From Sinohyriopsis cumingii (taxonomy: Eukaryota; Mollusca; Bivalvia; Unionida; Unionidae): a stretch of 64,000 nt of DNA. Positions 48,190 through 60,348 of the stretch are shown in pieces. Location: contig CM068835.1 in assembly GCA_028554795.2 (NCBI GenBank), positions 31,168,311-31,232,310 of the forward strand, given 5' to 3'. Numbering within the stretch: the stretch's first letter is position 1; every line of letters begins with the position of its first letter. The position numbers were made by a program, and so were the translations under genes. A model generated the notes under the pieces. The model ran no database searches, was not told the origin of the DNA, and was given only the letters and a program-made list of their open reading frames with translations.

Positions 48190-51100
48190 CAGAGGAATGA
48201 TCTAAAGGATGGGAAGGTGTAAGCAAACACTCAATCCAACTTCAGATTTAAAGCATTCACTTTCCTGTTCACCAAAATGAGAAATCTGAGAGGGCATAAG
48301 TACAGACTGCCAGAGGGAACCAGGTCCATTGCAAAGTAGAAGGTGCCCAGCAAAGAAAGAAAATAACAAGTCAATCACATGGTCATTTTTTCTCAGAGCA
48401 TCCGACCGGGACAGGATCTTGACTACTCTGTCCATGTGAACACAGACTAATCCCATTTGTTAGCAGATTCATCCCCACATAGATGAAATCTTTAGATGGG
48501 TTAAGCTTCAATTTCTCAAAGCTGGGTAGAAGACCCAGACTGGTTTCTACAGACAAACATTGAGACAGATAGAGTCTGAGTGACTCTAACTGGCCACTGT
48601 GGATCAACCAATCAAAACAGGAGGCTTGGGATACTTAGCGATTTTACACAGGCTGAAAAACCTCTCTACTGCACCCTTCTGAAGAAAGAAGGGTGCTTCA
48701 TCCTTCAATTGCACCTGAGATTCAGCTGAAGAAAACACAAGGAGGACATAACTAGAGAAGGGAGATCATGAAATCAAAACCAGTATCCACATTTCCTTAC
48801 AGAATAGACCCAGCCATCAACTGTGAGGCCAAACCAAGCTCTGCAAAGAGGTTTAGCCTACAAGATTCAATGGAAGAGGAACACTGAAAAAGAGGGAGAA
48901 AGTACCTGGGGCTGTCCACTCTTGTCCTTAGAACAAGGGGAAAAAAACTTCATTCCTGTGCACCTTTTTGGAACCAAAATGCCAAAGGGAGTTCTGAAAT
49001 GGGGTTTTTGCTTTGACTGGTGCTGACTGCTCTGGTGGCCTAGTAGTTAGAGCATCTGCCTCAGATGCAGGAGGTCATGGGTTCAAACCTGGCCGAGTCA
49101 TATCAAAGACTATAAAAATGGTACTAACAGCTGCCTCACTAGGTGCTCAGCATTAAAAGCTTAGTGTTAGGTCTGGTCGGCCTGGTGTCAGGATAATGTG
49201 ACTGGGTCGGACACCATACTATATGTGTGCAGCATGATGCCCCAGTGCTAGATATCACTATAAACTGTTACACTGTAGACATAGCAATATGGCTTTAAAG
49301 AACTTTACTGATGGACCTTGTGGTCCTTCAGGATGATTTTTGCCTTTTGGCCAGTTCAATGTGCCAGAAGTGGATGTGAAGGATGAATGTTGCTAGCCCT
49401 GACATCTGAGGAATGAACCATCTGAAGAATCTCTGCTTCTAGGAGAGCTGCCTGCAGAAGGTTCTTACTGTGCTCCAGTAAGACCTTGGATTTATCCTGT
49501 GCAACATCTCTCCAGAGGTGGAAAAGCTCCAATGACATGGCATGGACAAGGATAACATATGTCAATATGCTGCTGCTTCCAACAAAGGATGATGAACAAT
49601 TGGTGACAGAGATTCCACTTTCAGTAAGTTGAACGATGCTGCTGAAAAGTAGTTGGCATGTGAGGCTAAGGTTGCTAATGACTTAGCCTTTTGTTCTAAA
49701 GTTTCCTGTACTTAAACTGGGAGGCAGGCCCAAGTCACCCTGGAAATCCACTTGAGTTGCTTTGGTAACCAAAATGGCAGGTTAAACTGGCAAGGAATGG
49801 GTATGAATCTTACAGTTATAAGTAGAGCCCAAGGGTCTCAACATGGGGAGGGTGGACGTACCAACCCTATTATTGTCATCTATAATCTTGAACCGTACTA
49901 AATTTCTGGAAAGCACCTTAATCGTATCCATGTGAGGAGCAATAAGAAATCTGGTTGAGAGTTAGCTCCAGAAAGTTTCTCCTACCTGGAAAGAATTTTA
50001 GTGTAACACAGTCTGAGGGGTTGGGAATAGATCACTGGGCAAAAGACAGTAAATCATAATTACTACTTTGTAGAAAGACCGGATCTTGTACTTCTCTGCC
50101 ATCTTTATCAACATATGGGAGGAGGTATGAGCCTTTTCTATATCAAACTCATGCAAGATGATGAGAAAAGAAAGATGTTTTCATCCTGTTCTTCCTCTTG
50201 GGAAGCAGGACTTGTAATCCAATGTCCTTCTGATGTGGGGAAAACTTATGGGGTAAGTGAATCCTGATTCCAAAATCTTACGGACTGTCCCTAGTAGCTA
50301 GCTCAGCAGGTGGGGAAGAATGACTCTCTACCCACCAGGAGCATTTCAGGAAAGGCACACCCACCTCCCTCTTTTATGACACAAGTTGTAAGAGGAAGAT
50401 GTAGGTTCAGGGCTGACAGCATTGATGTTTCTACAATGTGTCCTGAAGGCTATGACTGCATGATGGGAAAGGGACAATTACCACCCTGTGGTAAAAGGCC
50501 TCACACCCAGTACAAATTTAGAGTGTTTATAAGAAATGGGGTTGTTGATCTCATCACCCTATCCAGTCTGGTGTCTAAGCCAATTCCTAATCCCCAATGG
50601 GATGAAACTGCAGTCTGGAGATTGGGGGGGGGGTCTCAATGCAATCCTTATCCCCATACTGAACAGGTTCCTATGACCAGTGACCGGCACCTAGTAATGA
50701 ATCAACGAATGGTGCCCAGTGACTCATGCCCTGTAATCAGTCAGGTAACTCAGATGGCCAGAGGATCATTCCCAGGATCAGATAGATTTAGATCAATGTA
50801 CTCCCCTTGCCAGGTGACTCAATTCTTTTGCCAATAACAGCCCTGAGGACTGAAATGGTGCAGCTCACCCCTTACTGTGGCCAACTCATTTTCAGTCAAC
50901 ACCAAGCTGTGGTTAAGTAGAAGGTGCTGTTCCTCTATAATGGGTGGTGGGCAGGACTCATTCTGCCCTTCTCTTTGAAAGAGGGCATTGCTTCCCCCCC
51001 CCCCAAATGGTGGAGTGCAACTGAATCTCTGTCCTAGTGGAAAAGAGAAAGTGCAGCTCCTCCCTCATGGAAAGGTGCAACTCTCTCTCTGCCTTTGTGG

Positions 51101-51380
51101 AATGCAGAGGGCACTGCTCCCCCCTAAAGGAAGTGTCACTCACTCTCCACCCATTTATGATCACCATTGGGAGGGTGCCCACTAAGAGTCTGAAATGAGA
51201 CTTTGGCAAACCTTCCCAAAGATCCAATGGATTCAGAGAGAAGGAAGCCTCCAAAAATTCTGAGGAAGATGAGAAAGGAACTTTATTCATTTCTTTATGT
51301 ACAACTAAGCTCAATGGGGTACCAGACCAAATCCAACTGGATTTCATGTGGCCACCACCACTTACACTCTGCATAGCAAT
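48190..51380 (-). mobile_element. Fossil DIRS-type retroelement (RT/RNase H recognised)
   Basis: A GC-richer block than its surroundings. On the minus strand, 48190-48810 shows reverse transcriptase/RNase H similarity of the DIRS kind (tyrosine-recombinase retrotransposons): WLIHSGQLESL and KLNPSKDFIYVGMNLLT are recognisable. The part at about 49.3-51.38 kb probably derives from the upstream gag-like region, judged only by position and composition. Tyrosine recombinase and terminal repeats were not seen. It is broken many times over, and a family-1 SINE lies inside it, so it is old. Outer limits are approximate. Confidence 0.45.
49024..49305 (+). mobile_element. tRNA-derived SINE (family 1), plus strand
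   Basis: Head GGCCTAGTAGTTAGAGCATC (A box) and GGTTCAAACCTGG (B box), then a body with TAAAAATGGTACTAACAGCT, AGGTGCTCAGCATTAAAAGC and GTCAGGATAATGTGACTGGG, matching the minus-strand copy at 135-412. Inserted within the DIRS-type fossil. The head keeps a tRNA outline but lacks a proper acceptor stem. Confidence 0.75.
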
Positions 51381-51524
51381 TGATGCAATGGAATGCTGTA
51401 AAGATATACTGAAAAACTAGTGTAAGTAAATATATATATATGTATGTATTTGTGTGGACTACATCTACACTAATAGAATATAACAGCAAGAATTCACCTT
51501 ATCTAGGCAATTAAAACAATTACT

Positions 51525-52250
51525 TATGTTTTAAAGCAACCCTAAGCTGAGAATAAACTGGATTTGATAACCTCTGTAACTGCACAACATTAAAGGAAAA
51601 ACTGGTGTGTGATCTGCCTTTCCAAAATAAAATAGCACAAATCACATTAAAAGAAAATGTGAAATTTGATGAATCATTACAATAATAAACAGTAAAATGA
51701 AGCAATATAGGTCAGCATACTAAATTTAGTTAAGACAAGGCAATAAAACTGTCAAATAATACAATCATACTAAAGATAATTACAAAATTATGTTGACCAG
51801 ATTTATTCAAGAAACTGGCAATGATTAAATTAGCAAAACGGCAGTTTGGTAAGATTGCTAATAAAAAGGACAATAACTTGGAATACCATCCAATACTAAT
51901 TAAGTGCATGAATTGGTGTACAATAGCTAAAAACACCAAATACAGGACAAACTGATGTTGTGACTTGCTTTTATGATATAAAAATAGCACAATTCACATT
52001 AAAAGAAAAATGTGAAATATGAAGATTCATTACTGTAATAAAACAATAAGCATAATTAATATGAGTCTGCACACCAAATTCAGTAAGAATGAGACTAAAT
52101 ACTTGGCTAGAAATAAATTTCTCAACAATGGTTACGCTAGTCTGTAAGAATCTGAAAGCAAGCTTGATTCTGCAAAACTAGATACCATTGTGAACAGCTC
52201 TCCAGAGAGCTCAATTTGAACAGAAAAAAAATCTTGACCAGGGGTTATTT
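51525..52250. repeat. ~352 bp tandem duplication, 2 copies
   Basis: AAATAGCACAAATCACATTA and AAATAGCACAATTCACATTA (each followed by AAAGAAAA-TGTGAAAT) are 352 bases apart. Further matches in order are GAT-CATTAC-AATAATAAAC, GTC-GCA-AC-AAATT-AGT-AG and the TAAAA flanks. Diverged and non-coding. Confidence 0.6.
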
Positions 52251-53010
52251 CACACCATAAAAATTAGACACATAAAGGGAAAACTCAGCTTAAAACATGA
52301 AGAGAAGGCAATTTCTCTACAACATAAGATTTAAGTTGCCCATAATGCCTGTAATCAGAAAAAGAATACTGGACAGTGCTCATGGGCAAGATACTTGCAG
52401 GGTGGACCAGGGGCAGTCTTGTGTTCTAGAACATTCTTGTTCAACCTAATGGGAGGAAGAATTATCATCATATGATCAGGGCATTTTCTGACAGGTTTTA
52501 TATTACTGATATTATATTATGTTTTGACATTTTGTAAACTATCTGACACTATATGACTACTAAGCTAGTCCAATTCAGCAGTGCATCACAGTGGGTTATC
52601 ATTGTAATTGTCACAGCAGCAGGAGGAAATAACTGCATAGAAACGTGAACAGCATCAAGTCCAATTTCTTCAGCAAAAAATAATCTGCATGTCTGAATGA
52701 TAATTCATTGTCCATTTCTTTGTTCTAGCTCACAAAGAGCTTGTTTTTTTTTCTAGCTGTAGGTATCAGTTCTGTGGGCACACAGAATCAAGCACCATAA
52801 ACTATGATGGGAAATGTTGTATTTTCACATATGAAAATATAAGGTTCTATTTTACACATGAGAATATAAAGAACAAAAAAAATATGAAAATTATTTCAAC
52901 AATATTTGTGATATTGCACAAGTATATAATAAAGATGGGCTTGTGGATTTTTAATATCTTGTGAAAAGCATGTTTGGGACAGGCAGTGAAAATCTGAGAT
53001 GATCAGCCAT
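52251..53010. other. Non-coding, nothing recognised
   Basis: AT-rich sequence. An (ATT)n tract follows at 53012-53041. Confidence 0.4.
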
Positions 53011-53141
53011 TTTATTATCATTATTATTATTATTATTATTTCTTTCTTCCAAAACCTTCTGATGCTATATTTTTTGCTAGTCTTAAATTTTCTTTAATGA
53101 TCTGACCACTCCTTTAGACTTACAACTCCTTCCAGCGTTCA

Positions 53142-53392
53142 TGGGGGCCCCGAGAGGCCGAGTGGTCTAAACCGCTCTCTGTTATGGATCACTGCCATCT
53201 CACCTCTGTCTGCGTGGGTTCAAGTCTCGGATTCAGCCAATGTGGGTATGTGAGAAAGCTTGCCAGTAGCTTCTCGTGGTTCAGTGGTTCTTTCCGTGTT
53301 ATTCCTCCACCAATAATATTGGCCGCCACGTATAGCCTATTGTGTGCTGAAAAATGGCATTAAACCCTACAACAACAACAACCAGTGTTCAT
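53142..53392 (+). mobile_element. tRNA-derived SINE (family 2), copy 1
   Basis: tRNA-Ser/Leu-like head with GAGGCCGAGTGGTCTAAACC (A box) and GGGTTCAAGTCTCG (B box), a body with AAGCTTGCCAGTAGCTTCTC, and a 3' end TGGCATTAAACCCTACAAC followed by CAACAACAAC. Matches the copy at 56.5 kb. Confidence 0.8.
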
Positions 53393-53429
53393 GGTGTTGA
53401 ATGAAATGCAAATTTCTATAGTAGGTGTG

Positions 53430-53730
53430 GTTTTTTAGTACAATTTCTAGCATTTTCTTGTATGGTATTACAGTAATCTCATCACAATTAGTAATGCAAG
53501 CATTTTCTTTATGGTATTACAGTAATCTCATAACAGTAATGCAAGCATTTTCTGTATGGTATTACGGTAATACCACCACAATTAGTAACCCTAGCATTTT
53601 CTGTATGGTATTACAGCAATCTCATCACAATTAGTAATGCATTTTCTGTATGATATTACAGTCATCCCATCACAATTAGCAATGCATTTTCTGTATGGTA
53701 TTACAGTAATCCCATCACAATTAGTGGTGC
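53430..53730. repeat. Minisatellite, ~48 bp unit, ~6 copies
   Basis: Units of AGCATTTTCTGTATGGTATT, ACAGTAATCTCATCACAATT and AGTAATGCA, some truncated. Confidence 0.9.
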
Positions 53731-54104
53731 AAGCATTTGAGTTTTCCTGACCTACAAATTGAAGTTCTCTTATTGTGTGACAGTACTGTCACTTTTGCTT
53801 CATCCTTGACCATGCAACAAGAAAGATTATAGTACTTGGTATATCTGTGACAAAAGGCAGGTTCCTCTTCTTGTCAACCAGTACTCTTGTTTCCAGTGCT
53901 GATGAAGTTCCTGAATACACCAAAAATCCACTATGATTGCAGCAACATGCCAAGAGTCACATGTAGATACAATATGAGGTTACAACAAACAGTGAATAAA
54001 TTTCAAAACAAACAATACAATCAGATCACATATTATTTATACGCCATCTTAGTACCACTATCAGACGAGAGTTTTGATCATTTACAGATCATGCAAGATT
54101 TCTG

Positions 54105-54355
54105 ACAAGAGCACAGCCTTCATATTGTGAAATACAAGTTTTAAAGACTTCAAACTGTTGTAAGATTTCTGACTTGGTACAGCCCTCATATTGTGAAATA
54201 CAAGTTTTAAAGACTTAGAGTTGTAAGATTTCTGACTTAGTACAGTCTTCATATTGTGAAATACAAGTTTTAAAGACTTACAGTTGTAAGATTTCTGACT
54301 TAGTACAGCCTTCATATTGTAAAATACAAGTTTTAAAGACTTACAGTTGTAAGAT
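54105..54355. repeat. Minisatellite, ~60 bp unit, 4 copies
   Basis: Units of AGATTTCTGACTTAGTACAG, CCTTCATATTGTGAAATACA and AGTTTTAAAGACTTACAGTT. Confidence 0.92.
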
Positions 54356-54459
54356 TGTCAGATAAGAGTTTTAAGATAAATAGAGCAACCTACCTCCCAT
54401 GCTTAGAGCTTACCAGTCCAATGGTACATGGACTTAACTGATAATAAATGGAAAAGATT

Positions 54460-54632
54460 GTTCCCATCACCTCGACTGGTCAGACTGCAACATTTACATA
54501 TTTCTAGTGTTCCCATCACCTCAACTGGTCAGACTGCAACATTTACATATTTCTAGTGTTCCCATCACCTCAACTGGTCAGACTGCAACATTTACATATT
54601 TCTAGTGTTCCCATCACCTCTACTGGTCATTT
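54460..54632. repeat. Minisatellite, ~49 bp unit, ~3.5 copies
   Basis: Units of GTTCCCATCACCTCAACTGG, TCAGACTGCAACATTTACAT and ATTTCTAGT, nearly identical. Confidence 0.93.
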
Positions 54633-55035
54633 AACAAAGTTGTAGAAGAAAAATAACAAAACAACAGAAACAAATGTCATACTTTTTATCAGGTTAATGT
54701 ATACATGTCATTAATAGAGATTACTCCTGTACATTTATGAACATTTTGAACTCTTAATCAAACATATATCAGTATTACAAACAAAATTTAAAAAAATTAT
54801 CAGAAACCAATTATAACTGATTATCAGTTGGTTAAGTGGAACTGATTATTGATTATGAAATTTTGACTGATTCCTATCACAAGCAATTTCCTGTTCATGC
54901 AATGAAATATTTTGGCAGAAGCATCAACCCAATATTTCATTCATGAAAGAACTAAATATTACTGTACAATCTTACAAACTGTCTTAAGCAATTGAGTTTC
55001 AGCAATTTTCATCACTACAACTGCTGTTTAACTCC
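54633..55035. other. Non-coding, nothing recognised
   Basis: AT-rich spacer between arrays. Confidence 0.4.
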
Positions 55036-55039
55036 AATA

Positions 55040-55255
55040 CTTATTTTAGTACTCATATATGCCTCAAAATACTCATTTCAGTACTCACATATGCCCCAAA
55101 TACTAATTTCAGTATTCACATATGCCCCAAATACTCATATCAGTACTCACATATGCCCCAAATACTCATTTCAGTACTCACTTATGCCCCATATACTCAT
55201 TTAAGTACTCACATATGCCCCAAATACTCATTTCATTACTCACATATGCTCCAAG
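55040..55255. repeat. Minisatellite, ~31 bp unit, 7 copies
   Basis: Units of ACTCACATATGCCCCAAATA plus CTCATTTCAGT. Confidence 0.92.
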
Positions 55256-55269
55256 TAGCATCTGGTGGC

Positions 55270-55445
55270 TATATGTACAGCTGAATGCCCTAATGCCTTC
55301 ACACAAGTCATAAGCACTGGGACTTGAGTTATGTACAGCTGAATGCCCTTGCCTTCACACAAGCCATAAGCACTAGGACTTGAGTTATGTACAGCTGAAT
55401 GCCCTTGCCTTCACACAAGCCATAAGCACTGGGACTTAAGTTACA
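55270..55445. repeat. Minisatellite, ~56 bp unit, 3 copies
   Basis: Units of GTACAGCTGAATGCCCTTGC, CTTCACACAAGCCATAAGCA and CTGGGACTTGAGTTAT. Starts within 20 bases of the end of the 31-bp array, with an unrelated unit. Confidence 0.92.
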
Positions 55446-56260
55446 GATTTACTTTGCATGTTTACAGTACTGGGAAACTCTTCTATTGCCATCTTTGGTA
55501 GCCAGTGATTGTTGATCCACTTTGTTTCACTGTTGACATATTTAAAAACTAAAACTGTGCTTTTAGCACACAGACAAAAGAGTCCCAGTCCATGGCATGT
55601 GCATTTAATTAAGCAATGAGTGAGCTCCTCACCTGACTTGTTAGGTACTTAATAAGGCAATTTCGTGATGTTTAGAGGCACTGATTTGAGATTCACAGCT
55701 GTTTAAAATACTTCAATTCAAGAAACTTACATGTGACATAGAGTCGTTATGTTTGGAGGCTTCTATGATTATTCCTCAGATCCCCCAATTTAAATGTAAC
55801 AAGATCTAACTGGATCAGTTTCTTTCAGCTGCATCCATTCAGATAGTGGAGCAATACATACTATTTTAGCTGGCTAAATATGCCCAGGGTTGATGTGGAA
55901 TGAAGTAAATTGATGACCCTTGGCTGGCAAAACATGCTTTGTTAAGACATTAATTCAAACATAACATGGACATAGCCTGACTCTTGAATTTTTATAACAT
56001 TTTTCACTAATATCTCTCAAACGAGTTTTTAATTAAAGTTTTAATGGTAGATTCGTAAATCTGGCATGATATGGTGTATTATTTAAGAAAATGTCTAAGT
56101 ATTCTGTCTTAACATGAATAACGCCATTAAAAATTTATATTCATGAATGAATGTTTCAGATGTTAATAGTCAGTTGATGCACTTTGTTGTAGTTTGTTAT
56201 TCTTTAATGGTACCAGCTCTTAAAAATACTGATCATTGTCAGTCTAAATTGTACTGGACC
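55446..56260. other. Non-coding, nothing recognised
   Basis: Unique sequence with no coding or structural signal that I can support. Confidence 0.4.
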
Positions 56261-56261
56261 A

Positions 56262-56512
56262 TCAACAGAAATGCAACTGTTGTCCATCAACACAAATGCA
56301 ATCAATTCTTTTCCATCAATGATCAGAATTACAATTAATTATTGTCCATCAACAGCAATGCAACTGTTGTCCATCAAAAGAATTACAATTAATTGTTGCC
56401 CATCAACAGAAATGCAATTGTTGTCCATCAAAAGAATTACAATTATCTGTTGCCCATCAACAGAAATGCAATTTATTCTTGTCCATCAACATAAATGCAA
56501 TTAATTGTTCTC
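56262..56512. repeat. Minisatellite, two-part ~50 bp unit, ~5 copies
   Basis: Alternates GTCCATCAACAGAAATGCAA with GTCCATCAAAAGAATTACAA, so the unit is itself an old dimer of about 25 bases. Confidence 0.85.
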
Positions 56513-56514
56513 GG

Positions 56515-56755
56515 GAGGGGTGGGGGGGAGGTAGCTGAGTGGTCTAAGACGTGTATGACTTTACAGATCACACACATCCCACCTCTGTCCATGTGAGTTC
56601 AAATTTCAGCTTGATCAATGTGGACATGTCATAAAGCTTGCCAGTAGCTTCTTGTGCATTGGTTTTTACTGGATTCTTACTCCACCAAATATAACGGCCA
56701 CCATGTACAGTCTATCATGTGCTAAAAACTGGCATTAAACCCCACAAAACAAACA
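56515..56755 (+). mobile_element. tRNA-derived SINE (family 2), copy 2
   Basis: GGTAGCTGAGTGGTCTAAGA (A box), GAGTTCAAATTTC (decayed B box), AAGCTTGCCAGTAGCTTCTT, and the 3' end TGGCATTAAACCCCACAAA. A preceding G-rich run (GGGGTGGGGGGGAGG) lies just upstream. Confidence 0.78.
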
Positions 56756-57064
56756 TTCTCTGTGTTTGACATGACTACAGTGTATTTTGTGTACAACTGT
56801 TGTTCAATCCAGGACAAACAAGAGCCTGCAGATGCTTGCTCAATCAACACAAAAACACAAACATACACCAAACAATGTAATTAATAAAATCAGTTAATTG
56901 TCACCCAAACTGATAAGTCAGATTTACCTAAGTAAGAAACTCAGATTGTTGCAGGTGCTGTTTTACAACAAATCATCAGTCCCTGAAAAGGGAATAATGA
57001 TCTACAAGGTGATAAGAATTTCCAGAAATGTAAGGTGACCACTTATTTCTTTAAACTGCTGAGT
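56756..57064. other. Non-coding, nothing recognised
   Basis: Short unique spacer. Confidence 0.4.
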
Positions 57065-57215
57065 GCTGAGATGATCTAATTTTCTTCAGCATTTACAAGA
57101 TTTTAAAAATTAGATGTTGTGATGGACATATTGGATATCAGATTGGCAATATTTTCATTTAGGATATCATTTAGAACCAACAACACATCATAAGGCATAT
57201 TATGGAGGAAACAAT
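57065..57215 (+). repeat. AAGATGGC-type repeat, 1 unit
   Basis: ACAAGATTTTAAAAATTAGA, GTTGTGATGGACATATTGGA, ATTTTCATTTAGGAT, AACACATCATAAGG. Directly precedes the 37-bp satellite. Confidence 0.6.
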
Positions 57216-57227
57216 ATGGAACACATA

Positions 57228-58805
57228 AGAAATCTGGCATTGTAATCAGCATCACATTGATTCAAGAAATCTGGCATTGTAATCGGCATGGTACTGATTC
57301 AAGAAATCTGGCATTGTAGTCAGCATGGCACTGATTCAAGAAATCTGGCATTGTAATCAGCATGGCACTGATTCAAGAAATCTGGCATTGTAATCAGCAT
57401 GGCATTGATTCAAGAAATCTGGCATTGTAATCAACATGGCACTGATTCAAGAAATCTGGCATTGTAATCAGCATGGCACTGATTCAAGAAATCTGGCATT
57501 GTAATCAGCATGGCACTGATTCAAGAAATCTGGCATTGTAATCAGCATGGCACTGATTCAAGAAATCTGGCATTGTAATCAGCATGGCACTGATTCAAGA
57601 AATCTGGCATTGTAGTCAGCATGGCATTGATTCAAGAAATCTGGCATTGTAGTCAGCATGGCATTGATTCAAGAAATCTGGCATTGTAATCAGCATGGCA
57701 TTGATTCAAGAAATCTGGCATTGTAATCAACATGGCACTGATTCAAGAAATCTGGCATTGTAATCAGCATGGCACTGATTCAAGAAATCTGGCATTGTAA
57801 TCAGCATGGCACTGATTCAAGAAATCTGGCATTGTAATCAGCATGGCACTGATTCAAGAAATCTGGCATTGTAATCAGCATGGCACTGATTCAAGAAATC
57901 TGGCATTGTAATCAGCATGGCACTGATTCAAGAAATCTGGCATTGTAGTCAGCATGGCATTGATTCAAGAAATCTGGCATTGTAGTCAGCATGGCATTGA
58001 TTCAAGAAATCTGGCATTGTAATCAGCATGGCATTGATTCAAGAAATCTGGCATTGTAATCAACATGGCACTGATTCAAGAAATCTGGCATTGTAATCAG
58101 CATGGCACTGATTCAAGAAATCTGGCATTGTAATCAGCATGGCACTGATTCAAGAAATCTGGCATTGTAATCAGCATGGCACTGATTCAAGAAATCTGGC
58201 ATTGTAATCAGCATGGCACTGATTCAAGAAATCTGGCATTGTAGTCAGCATGGCATTGATTCAAGAAATCTGGCATTGTAGTCAGCATGGCACTGATTCA
58301 AGAAATCTGGCATTGTAGTCAGCATGGCATTGATTCAAGAAATCTGGCATTGTAATCAACATGGCACTGATTCAAGAAATCTGGCATTGTAATCAACATG
58401 GCACTGATTCAAGAAATCTGACATTGTAATCAGCATGGCACTGATTCAAGAAATCTGGCATTGTAGTCAGCATGGCATTGATTCAAGAAATCTGGCATTG
58501 TAGTCAGCATGGCACTGATTTAGGAAATCTGGCATTGTAGTCAGCATGGCATTGATTCAAGAAATCTGGCATTGTAGTCAGCATGGCATTGATTCAAGAA
58601 ATCTGGCATTGTAGTCAGCATGGCACTGATTTAGGAAATCTGGCATTGTAGTCAGCATGGCATTGATTCAAGAAATCTGGCATTGTACTCAGCATGGCAC
58701 TGATTCAAGACATCTGGCATTGTAATCAGCATGGCATTGATTCAAGAAATCTGGCACTGTAGTCAGCATGGCACTGATTCAAGAAATCTGGCATTGTAGT
58801 CAGCA
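57228..58805. repeat. Satellite-like array, 37 bp unit, ~43 copies
   Basis: Units of GAAATCTGGCATTGTAATCA plus GCATGGCACTGATTCAA, differing at a few diagnostic sites (GTAGTC, CAACATG, GGCATTG). The GTAGTC...ATTG doublet that opens a block starts at 57612 and again at 57945, 333 bases apart (nine units), with the same order of variants between. The array stops exactly at the TA flanking the next element. Confidence 0.96.
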
Positions 58806-58807
58806 TA

Positions 58808-60348
58808 ACTCGCGAACCCGCTTATAACGCAGTGTCAGGTGTGGATCCCATTTTTTAAAACCGAAAATACCACAAAAATTTATCCCTATTTGTTGAACTT
58901 GAAGAAAATCGCGATCAAAATTGGTAACGGAAACTTTGATGTATCGCTCGTTTTATCGTTGAAAAAGGTAGATAGGACCGAAATATTATTCAACACTATG
59001 AAATATCAAATTTACAAATAGCTCATAACATTTTTTACATTTTCTTTCCAAACGACATTCCTAGTACACCGCAATTAACAATACGTAAGGAAATTTCGAT
59101 CAATGAAAATGTCACTTACGTCGAGTGGAGGCAGTACTTTAATAAATAAATACAAATTAAATAATTTTTTTATCAATTGAAATTTGTGTTCTAGTTCCAT
59201 CTTTTAGTTCCTTTAAAGTGTAATCGTCATAAATGCAATGTGTCCTCTTGTAATTAAACGTAAAATGCGTCAATCTACCGTAACAGCTATGTCCGTGAGC
59301 GTTTCTCTGAGAACCTAATTAAATGCCGACCGTGTTTTGATAAATGACTTGCGGAAGTATTTGTTGTATTGTTGCACTGAATTAAAAGCTGGCCCCCTTT
59401 GTATTATCACGTTAATGATGTCTTTAGAATTTTTTAAAAAAAGAGTGGAATAAAGAAAAGTTAAAGGGCACAAATATCGCACTAACTTAAAATCTAGCGG
59501 CCTCGGTCGTATGTCGGGTGAACTCACTTCATTTGATCAATCGAACACTGTAATAAACGTTATTGTGTATGTAACTGAAACTACCTTAAATTAACCAACC
59601 CTTTCATAACTGTGATCAAAGACAACAAGGCAGCCTAGCGAAATGAATACTTCACAAAATATAGAGCTTGATTTCACAGATATGGACCATTTGTGAGCAA
59701 GCGAGTTTCAGAGAATTCTTGAACTGGCATTCAGTGATATCCTCAGGGATGATAAGAAATTTCATTATTACTTCAAATGAAATCAGGACATTAACATTGT
59801 ACTAACTGAACAATAAAAAACTGAGTTTTGACGTAGACTTGTCACGAAATAAATGTCGCGTGTTTTTGGAGAAAAAAAAAAGGAATCTTGTTTGCTACTC
59901 TATCAACAGTTAGTCTAGTTCCCAAACTATGGGCTACCGATTTGGCAAGGTATTATTAAACACCACTACGGGAACCAGACTCATAATAATAAAAAAAAGC
60001 AGTGACGTAATACACAGATTTTTTCGCGTACACGTGTGGTTGTTCAAACCAGTTGGAACGATCTTTCATATGTTGGATATTTTGAAGAAGAAAAAAAATG
60101 TTATTTAAACAGAATAACGTAAACAGCTTCGTTAGAAAAAGCGCATTATTAAAAATTATTATCGACGTGATTGTAAAATGAGGATTCAGTCATTAAACAG
60201 CCCAGTTCCCTAACGCCGCTCCCCCGCCCCTACGGACGGTTTTCTCGATGTCCAAGCGATTTTTTTCTTTCAATTTTTGGAGGTCACTCGGTAATTCGCG
60301 CCTCGCTTATAGTGCGGTCTATGTTTGTGGACCCCGTTGTGCGCGAGT
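58808..60348. mobile_element. Putative non-autonomous Tigger/pogo-like DNA transposon
   Basis: Bounded by TA on both sides (58806-58807 and 60349-60350) and by inverted ACTCGCG(A/C)AC ends. Subterminal CGAACCCGCTTATAACGC (left) and CGCCTCGCTTATAGTGCGG (right) are direct relatives and resemble the ends of pogo/Tigger elements as I know them. The 1.5-kb interior is CpG-richer than the surroundings, with no transposase-like frame. An alternative is a genuine CpG-rich promoter, but the matching ends favour a transposon. Confidence 0.5.

Noticed and set aside
49024-49100. Possible tRNA gene
   Set aside because: A and B boxes are present, but the acceptor stem does not pair and a SINE body continues downstream, shared with 135-412.
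50310-50837. 175-codon plus-strand frame
   Set aside because: Lies antisense within the GC-richer DIRS-type fossil; the composition removes stop codons, and I recognise no domain in it.
53142-53225. Possible tRNA-Ser or tRNA-Leu gene
   Set aside because: Head of a SINE with a second copy at 56.5 kb and a CATTAAACCC-type 3' end; stems are not maintained.
58808-60348. CpG island promoter of the transporter gene
   Set aside because: Upstream position and CpG content fit, but the TA-flanked inverted ends and pogo-like subterminal motifs explain it better; not excluded without transcript data.
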